A stretch of 64,000 bases of DNA from Edaphobacter sp. 4G125 (GCF_014274685.1 NZ_CP060393.1:1051501-1115500), one strand, 5' to 3'; counted from the first letter of the stretch, positions 35,813 through 44,971 are shown. A program made the numbers and translations. The notes: a model not told the origin generated them from the sequence alone.

Positions 35813-36565
35813 ATGGTCATCAAAGACAACCTTGTACAGGACATTCCGACGGCCAATGGCCCGATGCGGACGTATTTCTTTCACCCCGCCGTAGAGGGAG
35901 CGAAGTTCCCTGGCATCATTCTTTATTCCGAAATCTTTCAAATGACCGGGCCGATTCGGCGCTTTGCCGCGTTTCTGGCAGGACATGGATATCTGGTTGC
36001 CGTGCCTGAGGTTTACCACGAGCTTGAGCCTGCGGGGACCGTGCTGGCCTATGATCAGGCTGGGTCGGACAAAGGCAACTACGACAAGTACGCCAAGCAG
36101 CTTTCCGCCTACGACGATGATGCGCGCTCGCTGCTGAAACACATGGCCGCGATGCCCGAGTGTAACGGACGATTGGGCGTAGTCGGCATTTGCCTCGGCG
36201 GTCATCTCGCCTTCCGCACTGCGATGAACCCCGAAGTCCGCGCTGCGGTATGTTTCTATGCGACTGATATCCACTCGGGAACGCTCGGCGCGGGTAAGAA
36301 GGATGATTCGCTGGCTCGTGCAGGTGAGATCAAGGGCGAGCTGCTCCACATATGGGGGCGCCAGGATCCTCATGTTCCTCTCGAAGGCCGTCGCAAGATC
36401 CTCGCGCGTCTTGATGAGGTTGGCGCCAATTATCAGTGGATTGAGGTCAACGGCGCACACGCCTTTATGCGCGACGAAGGCTACCGCTACGATCCTGAGC
36501 TGGAGGCGCAGCTCAAGAGCATGATGCTTGCGGTCTTCCATCGCAAGCTGGCGTTAGGTCTGTAA
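35813..36565 (+). CDS. Dienelactone hydrolase family protein
   Basis: 250 aa alpha/beta hydrolase. Catalytic Cys in GICLGG, Asp in GRQDPHVP and His in GAHAFMRDEG make the DLH triad. It probably hydrolyses a lactone or ester in the cytoplasm. The substrate is uncertain, since the family is broad and no catechol-pathway genes are near. Confidence 0.85.
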   Translation: MVIKDNLVQDIPTANGPMRTYFFHPAVEGAKFPGIILYSEIFQMTGPIRRFAAFLAGHGYLVAVPEVYHELEPAGTVLAYDQAGSDKGNYDKYAKQLSAYDDDARSLLKHMAAMPECNGRLGVVGICLGGHLAFRTAMNPEVRAAVCFYATDIHSGTLGAGKKDDSLARAGEIKGELLHIWGRQDPHVPLEGRRKILARLDEVGANYQWIEVNGAHAFMRDEGYRYDPELEAQLKSMMLAVFHRKLALGL

Positions 36566-36582
36566 GAACGTTAGAGAAACCG

Positions 36583-36951
36583 TTAGCTTGATGATGGCGG
36601 GAACCAGCGCTCGATTGCTTCGCGCACGTCGACGGAGTGGTTGTAGAACAGTATCTTTGCCTTTGGAGCGACTTCATGGGTGACATCGATGATCTGCTCC
36701 ATGAAGTAGGTCAAAGTTGGGTTCCCCACAACACCACCACCGATGAGTATCCCTTGGGGCTGCGCCTTTAGCCGATCCCTGAAGTCTTCGAGGTCACTTT
36801 CCGGAGAGGCGTGGACGATGTCGTAGTAATAGCCAGCATCTCTCATCCGCTGTTGCAGGTCGGTGAGTCGTTTCGCAATCTTTGAGCGATCTTCTGGTGG
36901 GATCGATGGATGATCCAACGGCAGACCGATATGAATGATCGAGATGGGCAT
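36583..36951 (-). CDS. Small alpha/beta protein, unknown
   Basis: 122 aa. ATG 36951 with AGGAGG six bases upstream; the open frame that extends to 37278 overlaps the Sel1 gene and is not used. Alternating strands and helices (ISIIHIGLPLDHP, GILIGGGVVGNP, AKILFYNHSVDV) suggest a Rossmann-like fold, no catalytic motif recognised. Last gene of a three-gene operon. Confidence 0.65.
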   Translation of the reverse strand: MPISIIHIGLPLDHPSIPPEDRSKIAKRLTDLQQRMRDAGYYYDIVHASPESDLEDFRDRLKAQPQGILIGGGVVGNPTLTYFMEQIIDVTHEVAPKAKILFYNHSVDVREAIERWFPPSSS

Positions 36952-36973
36952 CGCTTCCTCCTGTCTGTAGCGG

Positions 36974-37765
36974 TTATGGATCGCGGTATTCGCGATGTTT
37001 GAGTTCGCGCTGTGCCTGTTCGTGACCCTGTTGTGCGGCCTGGCGGATCCAATGGCGCGACTGGGTGTAGTCGTGCTCAACGCCCTGGCCGGTAGCGTAG
37101 AGATGGGCCAACTGGAACTGCGCTTCGGCGTTGCCTTGTTCAGCGGCGCGGCGGTACCACTCGGCGGCCTTGGTGTAGCTGAGCGGGACGCCCTGGCCGA
37201 AGTAGTAGAGATCGGCGAGCTTCTGTTGCGCTTCGGGGAAGTTCTGCGTGCCAGCCAGACGATACCAGTAGGCGGCATCAGTGTTGCTTTGTTGAACTCC
37301 CTCGCCTTTGCGGTACATCAAGCCCAGGTTGTACTGCGCCCAGGCGAGATTGCTATAGGCGGCGCGCTGGCACCAGGCAAAGGCTTCAGTGAAATCATTC
37401 GCGGAGTAATAGCGAAAGCTCAGATTGGCTTGTGCATAGGCATGGCCTTGCTCTGCCGCTTTGCGCTCCCAGTGTGCAGACTGGACTTCGTCACGAGCGA
37501 GACCTCGACCCTCGTCGTACATGGTGCTGAGGAGATACTGCGCCTCGGCGTGTCCTTGTTCCGCAGCGAGTGTGAAGCCCTGGACAGCAGCGATGTAGTT
37601 GCCCGCGTTGTAGTCAGCGACGGCTTGTTTGTAGTGCAGATTTGAGGCTGCGTTTGCGGCGTCGCGACGGCCGCGGGCGATGATGCCCGAGCGCGTGGAG
37701 TGCAGGGAGAGCGTTGTGCCGGTGGAGACGTGTTGGAGACCGCCGCTGGCTTTATCGTTCATCAT
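36974..37765 (-). CDS. Sel1-like repeat protein
   Basis: 263 aa, no signal peptide. About five to six Sel1/TPR-like repeats from residue 70 to the end, each with the A-x2-W-x3-A-A-x-Q-G pattern (for example AAEWYRRAAEQGNAEAQFQLAHLYATGQG). Such repeats form protein-binding solenoids. The start ATG 37765 overlaps the J-domain gene stop (ATGATGA), so the two are translationally coupled and may make a chaperone-like complex. Confidence 0.88.
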   Translation of the reverse strand: MMNDKASGGLQHVSTGTTLSLHSTRSGIIARGRRDAANAASNLHYKQAVADYNAGNYIAAVQGFTLAAEQGHAEAQYLLSTMYDEGRGLARDEVQSAHWERKAAEQGHAYAQANLSFRYYSANDFTEAFAWCQRAAYSNLAWAQYNLGLMYRKGEGVQQSNTDAAYWYRLAGTQNFPEAQQKLADLYYFGQGVPLSYTKAAEWYRRAAEQGNAEAQFQLAHLYATGQGVEHDYTQSRHWIRQAAQQGHEQAQRELKHREYRDP

Positions 37766-38559
37766 CCCTCGTTGCTCTGGCGCCGCTGCACGTTGACCTG
37801 ACGGTTGACGAAGTCAAGACGGTAGCGCGCGTCGGCAACCTGTTCCCGCAGGTTGGTTGCGAGTTCGGTGAGCAGGTCGCGATGTTCTCGCGCAGCCGTT
37901 TCGGCTTCGAGATGGAGCTGCGCGATCTCACTGGCGAGCAGCGTGTGGCGCTCGGCCTCGAGATTGGCGATGTCGCGCTCGGCGTGATGGGTCTGACGCG
38001 TGATACGGGCAAGCTCGGCGGCGGCTCCTTCGCCTGCGATCGCGGCATTAATCTCGCGATGATCGTCGAGCAGGCGTTGGAGGGTTTCGGTATCTCCACG
38101 ACTGTAGGCTTGATTGGCGCGCGCCATGAGCAGGGTGAAATGCTTCTGTTCTGCCTCGTCGCGGGCGAAATCAGGATGAATGCGACGAGCAACCTCGCGG
38201 AAGAGTGTCTTGAGACTGGGAGGAGGATCAAACTCCTCGGCCTCGTGCGCAGCCGCGAAGGCGGCGTCATGGGTTTCCTGCGCCTGGCGACGGGCTTCGG
38301 CGGCGCGGTTGCGGGCGGAGTCGGAATCGTAGAGATCGACCTCGCGTTCGGCGATGCGAGCTTCGAGATCATCGAGCTCGGCATAGAGGACGCCGACCTG
38401 ACGGAGGTAGCGGCCCTCGAAGGTGCGAAGCTGAGCACGTAGCTGGGCCAGCTCGGACTCGCGCTCCGCAAGCAAGGAACGAGTGGCTGCAAGTTGCTCG
38501 CGCTTGTCGAGGAGCGCGACTGCTTCGGGGCTTTGTTGGAGGATGATCTCGGCGGTCAT
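37762..38559 (-). CDS. Coiled-coil protein with internal J-domain
   Basis: 265 aa. Residues 10-105 and 175-250 are long heptad-rich coils. Between them, LKTLFREVARRIHPDFARDE with HPD at 128-130 and the following AYSRGD give a J-domain, placed in the middle and not at the N-terminus. It could recruit DnaK/Hsp70 to a filament or scaffold. Followed by the Sel1 gene in the same operon and with recA divergent. No membrane segment. Confidence 0.8.
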   Translation of the reverse strand: MTAEIILQQSPEAVALLDKREQLAATRSLLAERESELAQLRAQLRTFEGRYLRQVGVLYAELDDLEARIAEREVDLYDSDSARNRAAEARRQAQETHDAAFAAAHEAEEFDPPPSLKTLFREVARRIHPDFARDEAEQKHFTLLMARANQAYSRGDTETLQRLLDDHREINAAIAGEGAAAELARITRQTHHAERDIANLEAERHTLLASEIAQLHLEAETAAREHRDLLTELATNLREQVADARYRLDFVNRQVNVQRRQSNEG

Positions 38560-38676
38560 ACGGCTTCCAATAGACGGAACTTTTAGTTTAGTGGAGCAGT
38601 GACTGGCTTTTGCCGAGGAACATAGATGCGGCTGAAGCTGTTCGAAACGAAGGTTGAGGTGAATTTCGCTTTTTAT

Positions 38677-38704
38677 TTGCCTTTCCGGGATTAACTGCTA
38701 GAAT
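38677..38704 (+). promoter_or_regulatory. Candidate recA promoter
   Basis: TTGCCT (38677-38682), 16-base spacer, TAGAAT (38699-38704), ending 33 bases before the GTG start. No clear LexA-type palindrome was recognised. Confidence 0.45.
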
Positions 38705-38737
38705 CCGTTTTGACGCTATCCAGAGGAGAATCGCAAC

Positions 38738-39811
38738 GTGGCAGATGACCGCAGCAAAGCTATAGAGACAGCGCTTTCACAGCTAGAAAAACAGTTCGGC
38801 AAGGGCTCGATTATGCGACTCGGAGCCAAGGAGGCGATCGTCCCGATCTCGGTCATCTCCACCGGTTCCATCTCGTTCGACGCGGCGTTGGGTGTGGGCG
38901 GAGTTCCACGGGGGCGCGTTGTGGAGATCTTCGGTCCGGAATCGTCGGGTAAGACGACGATCACGCTGCAGATCGTAGCCGAGGCCCAGAAGGCCGGCGG
39001 TCTAGCTGCCTTCGTTGACGCCGAGCACGCGCTTGATCCCGCGTATGCGAAGAAGCTGGGCGTCGATGTGGACAATCTGCTGGTCTCGCAGCCAGACTAC
39101 GGAGAGCAGGCGTTGGAGATCGTCGAGGCTCTGGTGCGATCGGGTGCGATCGATGTGCTGGTCGTCGACTCGGTTGCTGCCTTGGTTCCGAAGGCCGAAC
39201 TGGACGGCGAAATGGGCGACTCGCATATGGGTCTTCAAGCACGACTGATGAGCCAGGCGCTTCGTAAACTGACGGGAACCGTGGCGAAGTCGAGGACCTG
39301 TCTGATCTTTATTAACCAGATCCGGGACAAGATCGGAGTGATGTTCGGTAATCCAGAAACAACGACCGGAGGCCGCGCACTAAAGTTCTATTCTTCGGTC
39401 CGCATCGACATTCGCCGCGTGGGAGCGGTGAAGGAAGGCGATGTCGTTACAGGGTCGCGAACCAAGGTCAAGGTGGTGAAAAACAAGGTCGCTGCACCCT
39501 TCCGCGACGCCGAATTCGACATTTTGTATGGCGAGGGCATCTCGCGCGAGGGAGATGTGCTCGACCTCGCGGTGTTGCACGGTATCGTGGAGAAGAGCGG
39601 AGCCTGGTACAGCTATGCCGGTGAGCGCATCGGGCAGGGACGTGAGAACGTCCGAACCTTCCTTAAAGAGAACCCGGAGACCTTTGGCAGGATTAACGCT
39701 GAGATTCGCAAGAAGCTCAATATCGGTACGGCTAATGGAGATCCAGAGGTTCCGGCGGTTCCTGCCAATGGAGCGGCGGCAGCAACCGAAGCGGTCAAAG
39801 GAAAAAGGTAG
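38738..39811 (+). CDS. recA: Recombinase A
   Basis: 357 aa ATPase for homologous recombination and SOS induction. Walker [10 protein letters not shown], core [15 protein letters not shown], loop regions with [20 protein letters not shown], and the conserved C-terminal GEGISREGD. The GTG start at 38738 has AGAGGAGAA upstream. A perfect bidirectional terminator follows. Monocistronic. Confidence 0.98.
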   Translation: MADDRSKAIETALSQLEKQFGKGSIMRLGAKEAIVPISVISTGSISFDAALGVGGVPRGRVVEIFGPESSGKTTITLQIVAEAQKAGGLAAFVDAEHALDPAYAKKLGVDVDNLLVSQPDYGEQALEIVEALVRSGAIDVLVVDSVAALVPKAELDGEMGDSHMGLQARLMSQALRKLTGTVAKSRTCLIFINQIRDKIGVMFGNPETTTGGRALKFYSSVRIDIRRVGAVKEGDVVTGSRTKVKVVKNKVAAPFRDAEFDILYGEGISREGDVLDLAVLHGIVEKSGAWYSYAGERIGQGRENVRTFLKENPETFGRINAEIRKKLNIGTANGDPEVPAVPANGAAAATEAVKGKR

Positions 39812-40218
39812 CCCCCTCCTTCTTCTTTTTGGAAAAGCGTTTTATTTTCTGCTACTTATCTGTTTTTATAAGTGCAAAATATAGAAAATAAATGGTTTAG
39901 ATGCCAAAATATTGATTCTAAATAAGAAAGGCCCTCGTTATGGTACGAGGGCCTTTCTTATTTCAACTGGAAGACGACAAATTTTCTTGATTGCACTCGC
40001 TCAGCACTTGTTCTCTGACTCTGATTTAAGTTTAGCAAGCGGAAAGGGGTAGATCTGCAAATTGGATTCCTTTTGGATTGTGGAGGTTAGGCGAATTTGG
40101 GGCTTGACAGGTTTGGAGGGCGCTTCGGGAAGTGAAATGCGGGGATCCCCTTGCTATGGTGGCTGTGCCGCCTTCAGGCGGGGTGGGCGAATCCTCTTTT
40201 CATGTCCTCTTTGCAGAA
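39812..40218. other. 407-base intergenic region between recA and a Spy-like gene
   Basis: Convergent gene ends. It holds the recA terminator (39920-39963), a ten-base palindrome GGGGATCCCC (40141-40150) and a small CCGCC-TTCA-GGCGG hairpin (40168-40181). A 76-codon open frame at 40062-40292 overlaps the next gene and has no supporting features. Confidence 0.5.
39920..39963. terminator. recA bidirectional terminator
   Basis: Perfect 19-bp stem (39920-39938 with 39945-39963) and 6-base loop TATGGT; T-rich outer flank on both strands. Between convergent recA and the Spy-like gene. Confidence 0.92.
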
Positions 40219-41016
40219 TTAGAAATCGATATCGTCAGGGGATCCGATCTGAATATCGAGGTCTGGGCCATCGGGGGAGAGGCCGCCAATAATGGAGCCG
40301 AACTCAGGGCCAGAGCCCGGTAGAGGAGGAAGCGTAAGGAGGCTGAGCGGGCCACCGGGGGCGAATCTGAAGTTGGTCTTGGGGCCGGGACCTTTGGGGC
40401 TCGGGCCGGAGTCAAAATCATGTCCCTCGAAACGGCCGGGGCCGTTGGGGCCTCGGAAGATCATGAAGCGTTGGTTGGCGCGCTGCTCGGCCTGGAGCTT
40501 CGTCCATTGGTCGGCGGAGAGGACGCCACGGATGCCGAGGAGCATTTTGGCATTGGCTTTCTCCAACTCAGCGCGGGCGCTGGCGACCTTATCGATCTGA
40601 CCCAGGACTTTGTTGGTGTCTGGAGGATTGGCAGAGAGCATAGGTTCGAGCATTACCTCCTGCTTTTCGACATTGGCCTTGAGGTCGATGAGCTGGAGGC
40701 GGCTTTGCTGAAAGATGTCGTCCATGCGCTTCTGCTGATCCTGCGAGAGGGTGATCTTCTGGACGATGTCCGGATTCTTCCACCACATGCCGGGAGGCGC
40801 GATGCGCAGGTCAGGATGCATCCCAGGACCGCGGTCGGTGGTGACACGATACTGGACGTTATGGGCATCGCGCGGGGAACGGGGACGAATGACCTTTGTA
40901 CTGGCTGAAGGCGGAGTCGGCGCGGTGGAGGGAGGCGCAGGCGGCTCCTGGGCCAGGACCGTCGAGGCGCAGAGGAGAGTAACAGGGACAAGGGTGAAGA
41001 GTGGATTTCGGGTCAT
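40219..41016 (-). CDS. Spy/CpxP-like (LTXXQ) periplasmic protein
   Basis: 265 aa with signal peptide 1-22 (STVLAQE). The helical core (IVQKITLSQDQQKRMDDIFQQSRLQLIDLKANVEKQE) matches the LTXXQ metal/stress-sensing family, with a second helix ending in VLSADQWTKLQAE. The C-terminal third is Gly/Pro-rich and flexible. Last gene of the sigma/anti-sigma operon, one base downstream of the anti-sigma stop, so it may feed back on the sigma factor. Confidence 0.72.
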   Translation of the reverse strand: MTRNPLFTLVPVTLLCASTVLAQEPPAPPSTAPTPPSASTKVIRPRSPRDAHNVQYRVTTDRGPGMHPDLRIAPPGMWWKNPDIVQKITLSQDQQKRMDDIFQQSRLQLIDLKANVEKQEVMLEPMLSANPPDTNKVLGQIDKVASARAELEKANAKMLLGIRGVLSADQWTKLQAEQRANQRFMIFRGPNGPGRFEGHDFDSGPSPKGPGPKTNFRFAPGGPLSLLTLPPLPGSGPEFGSIIGGLSPDGPDLDIQIGSPDDIDF

Positions 41017-41017
41017 C

Positions 41018-41548
41018 TTAGTTCTTCCTTGGTGTGGAATCGATCTGGCTGGAGCGGCCGGCGGTAGGGTCGGCGAGCGGTTGCATGGGCGCAGGAATGG
41101 AGGAGGAGAGGGTCTGGTCGATCTCCTCTAAGAGCGCCTCGTCTGCGATACGGTTGGCGGCGCGAACCTGGGCGGGCGGATTGGAGTGCGATGTCGTGAC
41201 CGGTTGCTGGCGGTGATGGAAAGCGAAAGGCACAGCGGACGCGATGAGAAGCATGGCGGCAGAGGCCCATAGGATGGGCTGAGCAAAGAGATGTTTCGGG
41301 ACGCGGTTTCGCCGAGGGGTCGAGGCAGAAAGCAGATGAGTGGGCGAGGACGAGGCGCGATTGGCGGAGACATGGCCGGCCCAGGCGATGGTGGTCGAGC
41401 GGAAGAGCGAGATCGATTCCTTGAGAGAGTTGTACTCAGCAGAGCAACGGGAGCAGATGCGAAGGTGCTCAACCTGCTGTAGAGGTGGGGTAGCGTCCTC
41501 CAGCAAGAGGTCGCAGAGCTGTTCGTGTGTGAGATGGTGAAGGTTCAT
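41018..41548 (-). CDS. Anti-sigma factor, zinc-finger type
   Basis: 176 aa. The N-terminal ZAS-like motif QVEHLRICSRC (H-x3-C-x2-C) should bind the ECF sigma. One membrane helix at about 92-110 (ILWASAAMLLIASAVPFAF) and a short outer tail. ATG overlaps the sigma gene stop, which is the classical arrangement. Confidence 0.82.
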   Translation of the reverse strand: MNLHHLTHEQLCDLLLEDATPPLQQVEHLRICSRCSAEYNSLKESISLFRSTTIAWAGHVSANRASSSPTHLLSASTPRRNRVPKHLFAQPILWASAAMLLIASAVPFAFHHRQQPVTTSHSNPPAQVRAANRIADEALLEEIDQTLSSSIPAPMQPLADPTAGRSSQIDSTPRKN

Positions 41549-42159
41549 AGGGATGATTTCCTTGTGGTCTGGGCAAAGCGTGTCCGGATATGAGCCAGGG
41601 CGCGGTAGAGGTGGCTCTTGACGGTGCTGAGAGGAATTCCGGTGGCCGAGGCGATCTCCGTGAGATCCATTTCCTCAACGAAGCGCAAAAGGAAGATGGT
41701 GCGTTGCCGGTCCGAGAGAGTTTTTACGGCCTGCCAGAGCAGAGAGACCTGCTCGGAGGCGATGAGACGGGATTCGACTAGAGAGTCGGGATGGGGCAGA
41801 AAGGCTGCGATCTCGGTTGGGTCAACTGCCTGTGCGGAGGCACGGCGCCAGAAACGAAATCGCTGAGTCCGGGTGTGGTCGCGAACGAGATTCAGGGCGA
41901 TGCGGGTGAGCCAGGTGGCTACGGAACAGTCGCCACGGAAGGAGGCGCGGGAGTTCCAAGCGCGAAGAAAGGTCTCCTGAGTGAGGGTTTCGGCGAGATC
42001 GGAGTCGTGAAGCGAGGCCAGGAGAAAACGGAAGATACGGGAACGGTGGGTTTCGATGACGGAAGCCAGGTCGTCAAAGGGAGTTGGGAGTGCGGCGACG
42101 GGATGCTCCGCATCGGCGAGAAGGTTCGTAGCCAGGGCTTCAGTCGACATACGTTTCAT
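41545..42159 (-). CDS. RNA polymerase ECF sigma factor
   Basis: 204 aa. Region 2 (RSRIFRFLLASL, DSDLAETLTQETFLRAW) and region 4 (LSDRQRTIFLLRFVEEMDLTEIASATGIPLSTVKSHLYRALAHIR) are complete. First gene of the sigma/anti-sigma/Spy-like operon. The controlled genes are probably envelope-stress genes, judged from the partner proteins. Confidence 0.92.
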   Translation of the reverse strand: MKRMSTEALATNLLADAEHPVAALPTPFDDLASVIETHRSRIFRFLLASLHDSDLAETLTQETFLRAWNSRASFRGDCSVATWLTRIALNLVRDHTRTQRFRFWRRASAQAVDPTEIAAFLPHPDSLVESRLIASEQVSLLWQAVKTLSDRQRTIFLLRFVEEMDLTEIASATGIPLSTVKSHLYRALAHIRTRFAQTTRKSSL

Positions 42160-42267
42160 GGGGCGGGACGAATTAGCTTCCGCCGGATAACAGAACAGAC
42201 GGGCTGGCGGCTGGGAAGACTACAGGAATACAGATATTTTTGTCGGGAAAGGATATGCTGCTGGGAA

Positions 42268-42759
42268 ATGCATACGATAAAGGCAATTTATCCTGGCACG
42301 TTTGATCCGCTGACGAATGGTCATCTTGACCTGATCGCGAGGGGAGCCAAGATTGTGGACCACCTGGTGGTCGCGATTCTGCGTAATTCAGAGAAGGGAA
42401 GCCCGCTGTTTACGGTTCCGGAGCGGGTGGAGATGATCACGGAGACGACCCGGAGTCTGGGAAATGTTTCGGTGGCGACCTTTGATGGTCTATTAGTGGA
42501 CTTTTGTCGTCAGCAGGGGGCCAAGGCGGTTTTGCGGGGTATTCGGGCGATCTCGGACTATGAATACGAGTTCCAGATGGCGATGATGAACCGCAAGCTG
42601 GATCCGGAGCTGGAGACGCTGTTCATGATGCCGGCAGAGAAGTACACCTATGTGAGCTCGCGGTTGATCAAGGGTGTATTTGAGCTGGGAGGGGATGTGT
42701 CGTCGCTGGTGCCTCCACTGGTGGTGGAGAGGCTAAAGGCGAAAGTGAGTGGGCGGTAG
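42268..42759 (+). CDS. coaD: Phosphopantetheine adenylyltransferase
   Basis: CoA biosynthesis, fourth step. 163-164 aa, normal length. Nucleotidyltransferase motif GTFDPLTNGHLDLI near the N-terminus, RGIRAISDYEYEFQMAMMN in the middle and YVSSRLIKG at the end. ATG 42268; the longer open frame upstream is antisense to the sigma factor gene and is not used. Confidence 0.96.
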   Translation: MHTIKAIYPGTFDPLTNGHLDLIARGAKIVDHLVVAILRNSEKGSPLFTVPERVEMITETTRSLGNVSVATFDGLLVDFCRQQGAKAVLRGIRAISDYEYEFQMAMMNRKLDPELETLFMMPAEKYTYVSSRLIKGVFELGGDVSSLVPPLVVERLKAKVSGR

Positions 42760-42821
42760 GGATTCGCGCAGCGCGCGCGGATGAACCACATCAAATCAGC
42801 TTTGCTGACACCCAAAAGGGT

Positions 42822-44948
42822 TTACTTTGGCAGAGCGAAGGCGACGTAGACTCCGCCTGTATCTCCGCGAGGGTTCAGGCCGGAGCCTCCGGCGGCAATG
42901 ACGACGTATTGCCTGCCTTCTACTTCATAGGTCACTGGAGTGGCATTTCCGGCGAAGGGCAGTGTGGCTTCCCAGAGAAGTTTTCCGGTGGCCTTATCGA
43001 AGGCGCGAATCTTGTGATCGAAGTTGGTCGCGGCGATGAAGAGAAGGCCGCCTGCGGTGACGATCGGCCCGCCGTAGTTTTCGCTGCCGGTATCGGGCAT
43101 GCCCTGCGCTACCAGTTCGGGATACTGGCCGAGCGGAATCTTCCATAGATATTTGCCGGTTTTGAGATCGAGGGCGTTGAGGGTTCCCCAGGGAGCAGCA
43201 GTGGCGGGGTAGCCGTCGGGGTCGAGAAAGCGGCGATAGCCAGTCATCGTGTATTGCGAGGAATGGCTGGGAGTAGATCGATCGGGAGATGTGTCAGGAG
43301 TGGCCTGTTCTTCTTTGGTTAGAACAGGTGAGTCGGAGGGAGTTTCGAGATAGGTGAGGAGATCGTTGAGAGACTTCCCTCGTATGGGGATGGCAGGCAT
43401 ACGTCCGCGGCCTGCGTGAAGAATGGACGTGATCTGATCGGCAGAGAGGCGCTGAGTGACTCCGAGGAGCGAGGGGAAGGCGGGAGGCGAGCCCTGGCGA
43501 TGATCGCCATGACAGAGGCTGCACTGCGAGAGATAGGTGGCGCGGCCGGGGGATTCTCCGGTATGGACGGCGAGCGCCCCGAGCGAGGCATAGTTGTTGG
43601 CGTTGATGTAGAGGATGCTGGTCTGGGGATCGAATGCAGGCCCTCCCCATTCAGCGCCTCCTTCGAAGCTGGGAGTGATGAGAGTGTCTTTGTCTATGCT
43701 GAAGGGAACGTAGGGGCCTTCGTTGCGTATCTCACGAAGCCGCTGGACGGCCCAGGCGTGCGCCGCAGGGGTACGGTCTGTGAGAGTGTCCTCGGTGACT
43801 ATTTGAGGAGCGAAGGGTTCAGGTTGCAGAGGATAAGGCTGTGTCTTCGAAGCCGTTTCGCCTGGAATGTTGCTGGCAGGATAAGAGCGTTCTTCAATAG
43901 GGAAAAGCGGTTTGCCTGAAGTGCGGTCGAAGACGAAGAGGATGCCCTGTTTGGTGGTCTGGACGATGGCGGGGATTGTCTTCCCGTCGCGTTTCATAGA
44001 AACGAGGATCGGGGCAGAGGGGAAGTCGCGGTCCCATATGTCATGGTGGACTCCCTGAAAATGCCAGATGCGTCTGCCGGTCGCAGCATCGAGAGCGAGC
44101 AGGGTGTTGGCGTAGAGATCGTCTCCTGTGCGCGAGGCACCGTAGAAGTCGGGCGCGGCAGAGCCTGTCGGAACAAAGATGATTCCTCGCTCGCGATCAA
44201 GGGCCATGCCTGCCCAGTTGTTGGCGGCCCCAGCTGTCTTCCAGGCATCGGATGGCCAGGTTTCGTAGCCGGGTTCTCCGGGATGAGGGATGGTGTGAAA
44301 GGACCAGCGCATCGCGCCTGTGCGGACGTCGTAAGCGCGAATGTCTCCAGGAGGGGCAGGGAGGGTTTCGGGTGTGCGGCCACCGACGATAAGTAAATCT
44401 TTGTAGATGACACCGGGAGTAGTGAGGGCTATGGACTGTTGCTCGGGAGCACGCCCGAGACCTTCGCGCAGATCGATTCTGCCGTAGTGGCCGAAGCCGG
44501 GGATGATCTTGCCTGTGGCGGGATCGAGAGCATATACAAAGTTTGCAATTCCAACAAAGAGGCGTTTGTCTTTTCCGTCGATCCAGTACGAAAGACCGCG
44601 ACTAGGACCAGCAGACATTACGGTGGAATCGAACTTCCAAATTACTTTTCCTGTGGCGGCATTGAGGGCGAAGACCTTCTGGGTAGGAGTGAGTCCATAG
44701 AGGATTCCATCGATGACGAGCGGTGTGGTTTCGAGGCCTCCAGGTTCGCCAGTGTCGTAGGACCAGGCGACTTTGAGTTGCGCGACATTCGAACGGTTGA
44801 TCTGGCGAAGCGCAGAGTAGTGAGAGTTGCCAGGTGTAGCCCCCATCCGGAGCCAGTTTGCCTGTGCGGCATCCTGCGCGAATGCGCAGGCTCCGAGGGG
44901 CAAGAGCGAGAGCAGCGAAGCAAGCTTGATTCCCTGTGTGAGAAGCAC
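42822..44948 (-). CDS. PQQ-dependent dehydrogenase with inserted cytochrome c domain
   Basis: 708 aa, signal peptide 1-24 (ACAFAQ), periplasmic quinoprotein of the alcohol/glucose dehydrogenase propeller family. Repeated blade motifs such as LNAATGKVIWKF, LDAATGRRIWHF and LDLKTGKYLWK run through most of the protein. A heme-binding CSLCH (Cys476, Cys479, His480) is inserted between blades and not at an end, so the enzyme should pass electrons to its own heme c. HHDIWDRDFP resembles the substrate/PQQ region of membrane glucose dehydrogenase relatives. Substrate unknown. Confidence 0.88.
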   Translation of the reverse strand: MLLTQGIKLASLLSLLPLGACAFAQDAAQANWLRMGATPGNSHYSALRQINRSNVAQLKVAWSYDTGEPGGLETTPLVIDGILYGLTPTQKVFALNAATGKVIWKFDSTVMSAGPSRGLSYWIDGKDKRLFVGIANFVYALDPATGKIIPGFGHYGRIDLREGLGRAPEQQSIALTTPGVIYKDLLIVGGRTPETLPAPPGDIRAYDVRTGAMRWSFHTIPHPGEPGYETWPSDAWKTAGAANNWAGMALDRERGIIFVPTGSAAPDFYGASRTGDDLYANTLLALDAATGRRIWHFQGVHHDIWDRDFPSAPILVSMKRDGKTIPAIVQTTKQGILFVFDRTSGKPLFPIEERSYPASNIPGETASKTQPYPLQPEPFAPQIVTEDTLTDRTPAAHAWAVQRLREIRNEGPYVPFSIDKDTLITPSFEGGAEWGGPAFDPQTSILYINANNYASLGALAVHTGESPGRATYLSQCSLCHGDHRQGSPPAFPSLLGVTQRLSADQITSILHAGRGRMPAIPIRGKSLNDLLTYLETPSDSPVLTKEEQATPDTSPDRSTPSHSSQYTMTGYRRFLDPDGYPATAAPWGTLNALDLKTGKYLWKIPLGQYPELVAQGMPDTGSENYGGPIVTAGGLLFIAATNFDHKIRAFDKATGKLLWEATLPFAGNATPVTYEVEGRQYVVIAAGGSGLNPRGDTGGVYVAFALPK

Positions 44949-44971
44949 GGCGAAATCATACCGGATGAACG

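Noticed and set aside
36952-37278. N-terminal extension of the small alpha/beta protein gene
   Set aside because: It lies in another frame of the Sel1 repeat gene; a strong ribosome binding site supports ATG 36951.
40141-40150. GGGGATCCCC palindrome as a regulatory site
   Set aside because: Ten-base palindrome without partner gene start; both flanking genes end here.
40062-40292. 76-codon frame after recA
   Set aside because: Overlaps the 3' end of the Spy-like gene, Arg/Gly-rich shadow composition, no start signal.
41791-42267. Open frame that lengthens coaD by 159 codons
   Set aside because: Antisense to the sigma factor gene; CoaD is complete from ATG 42268.
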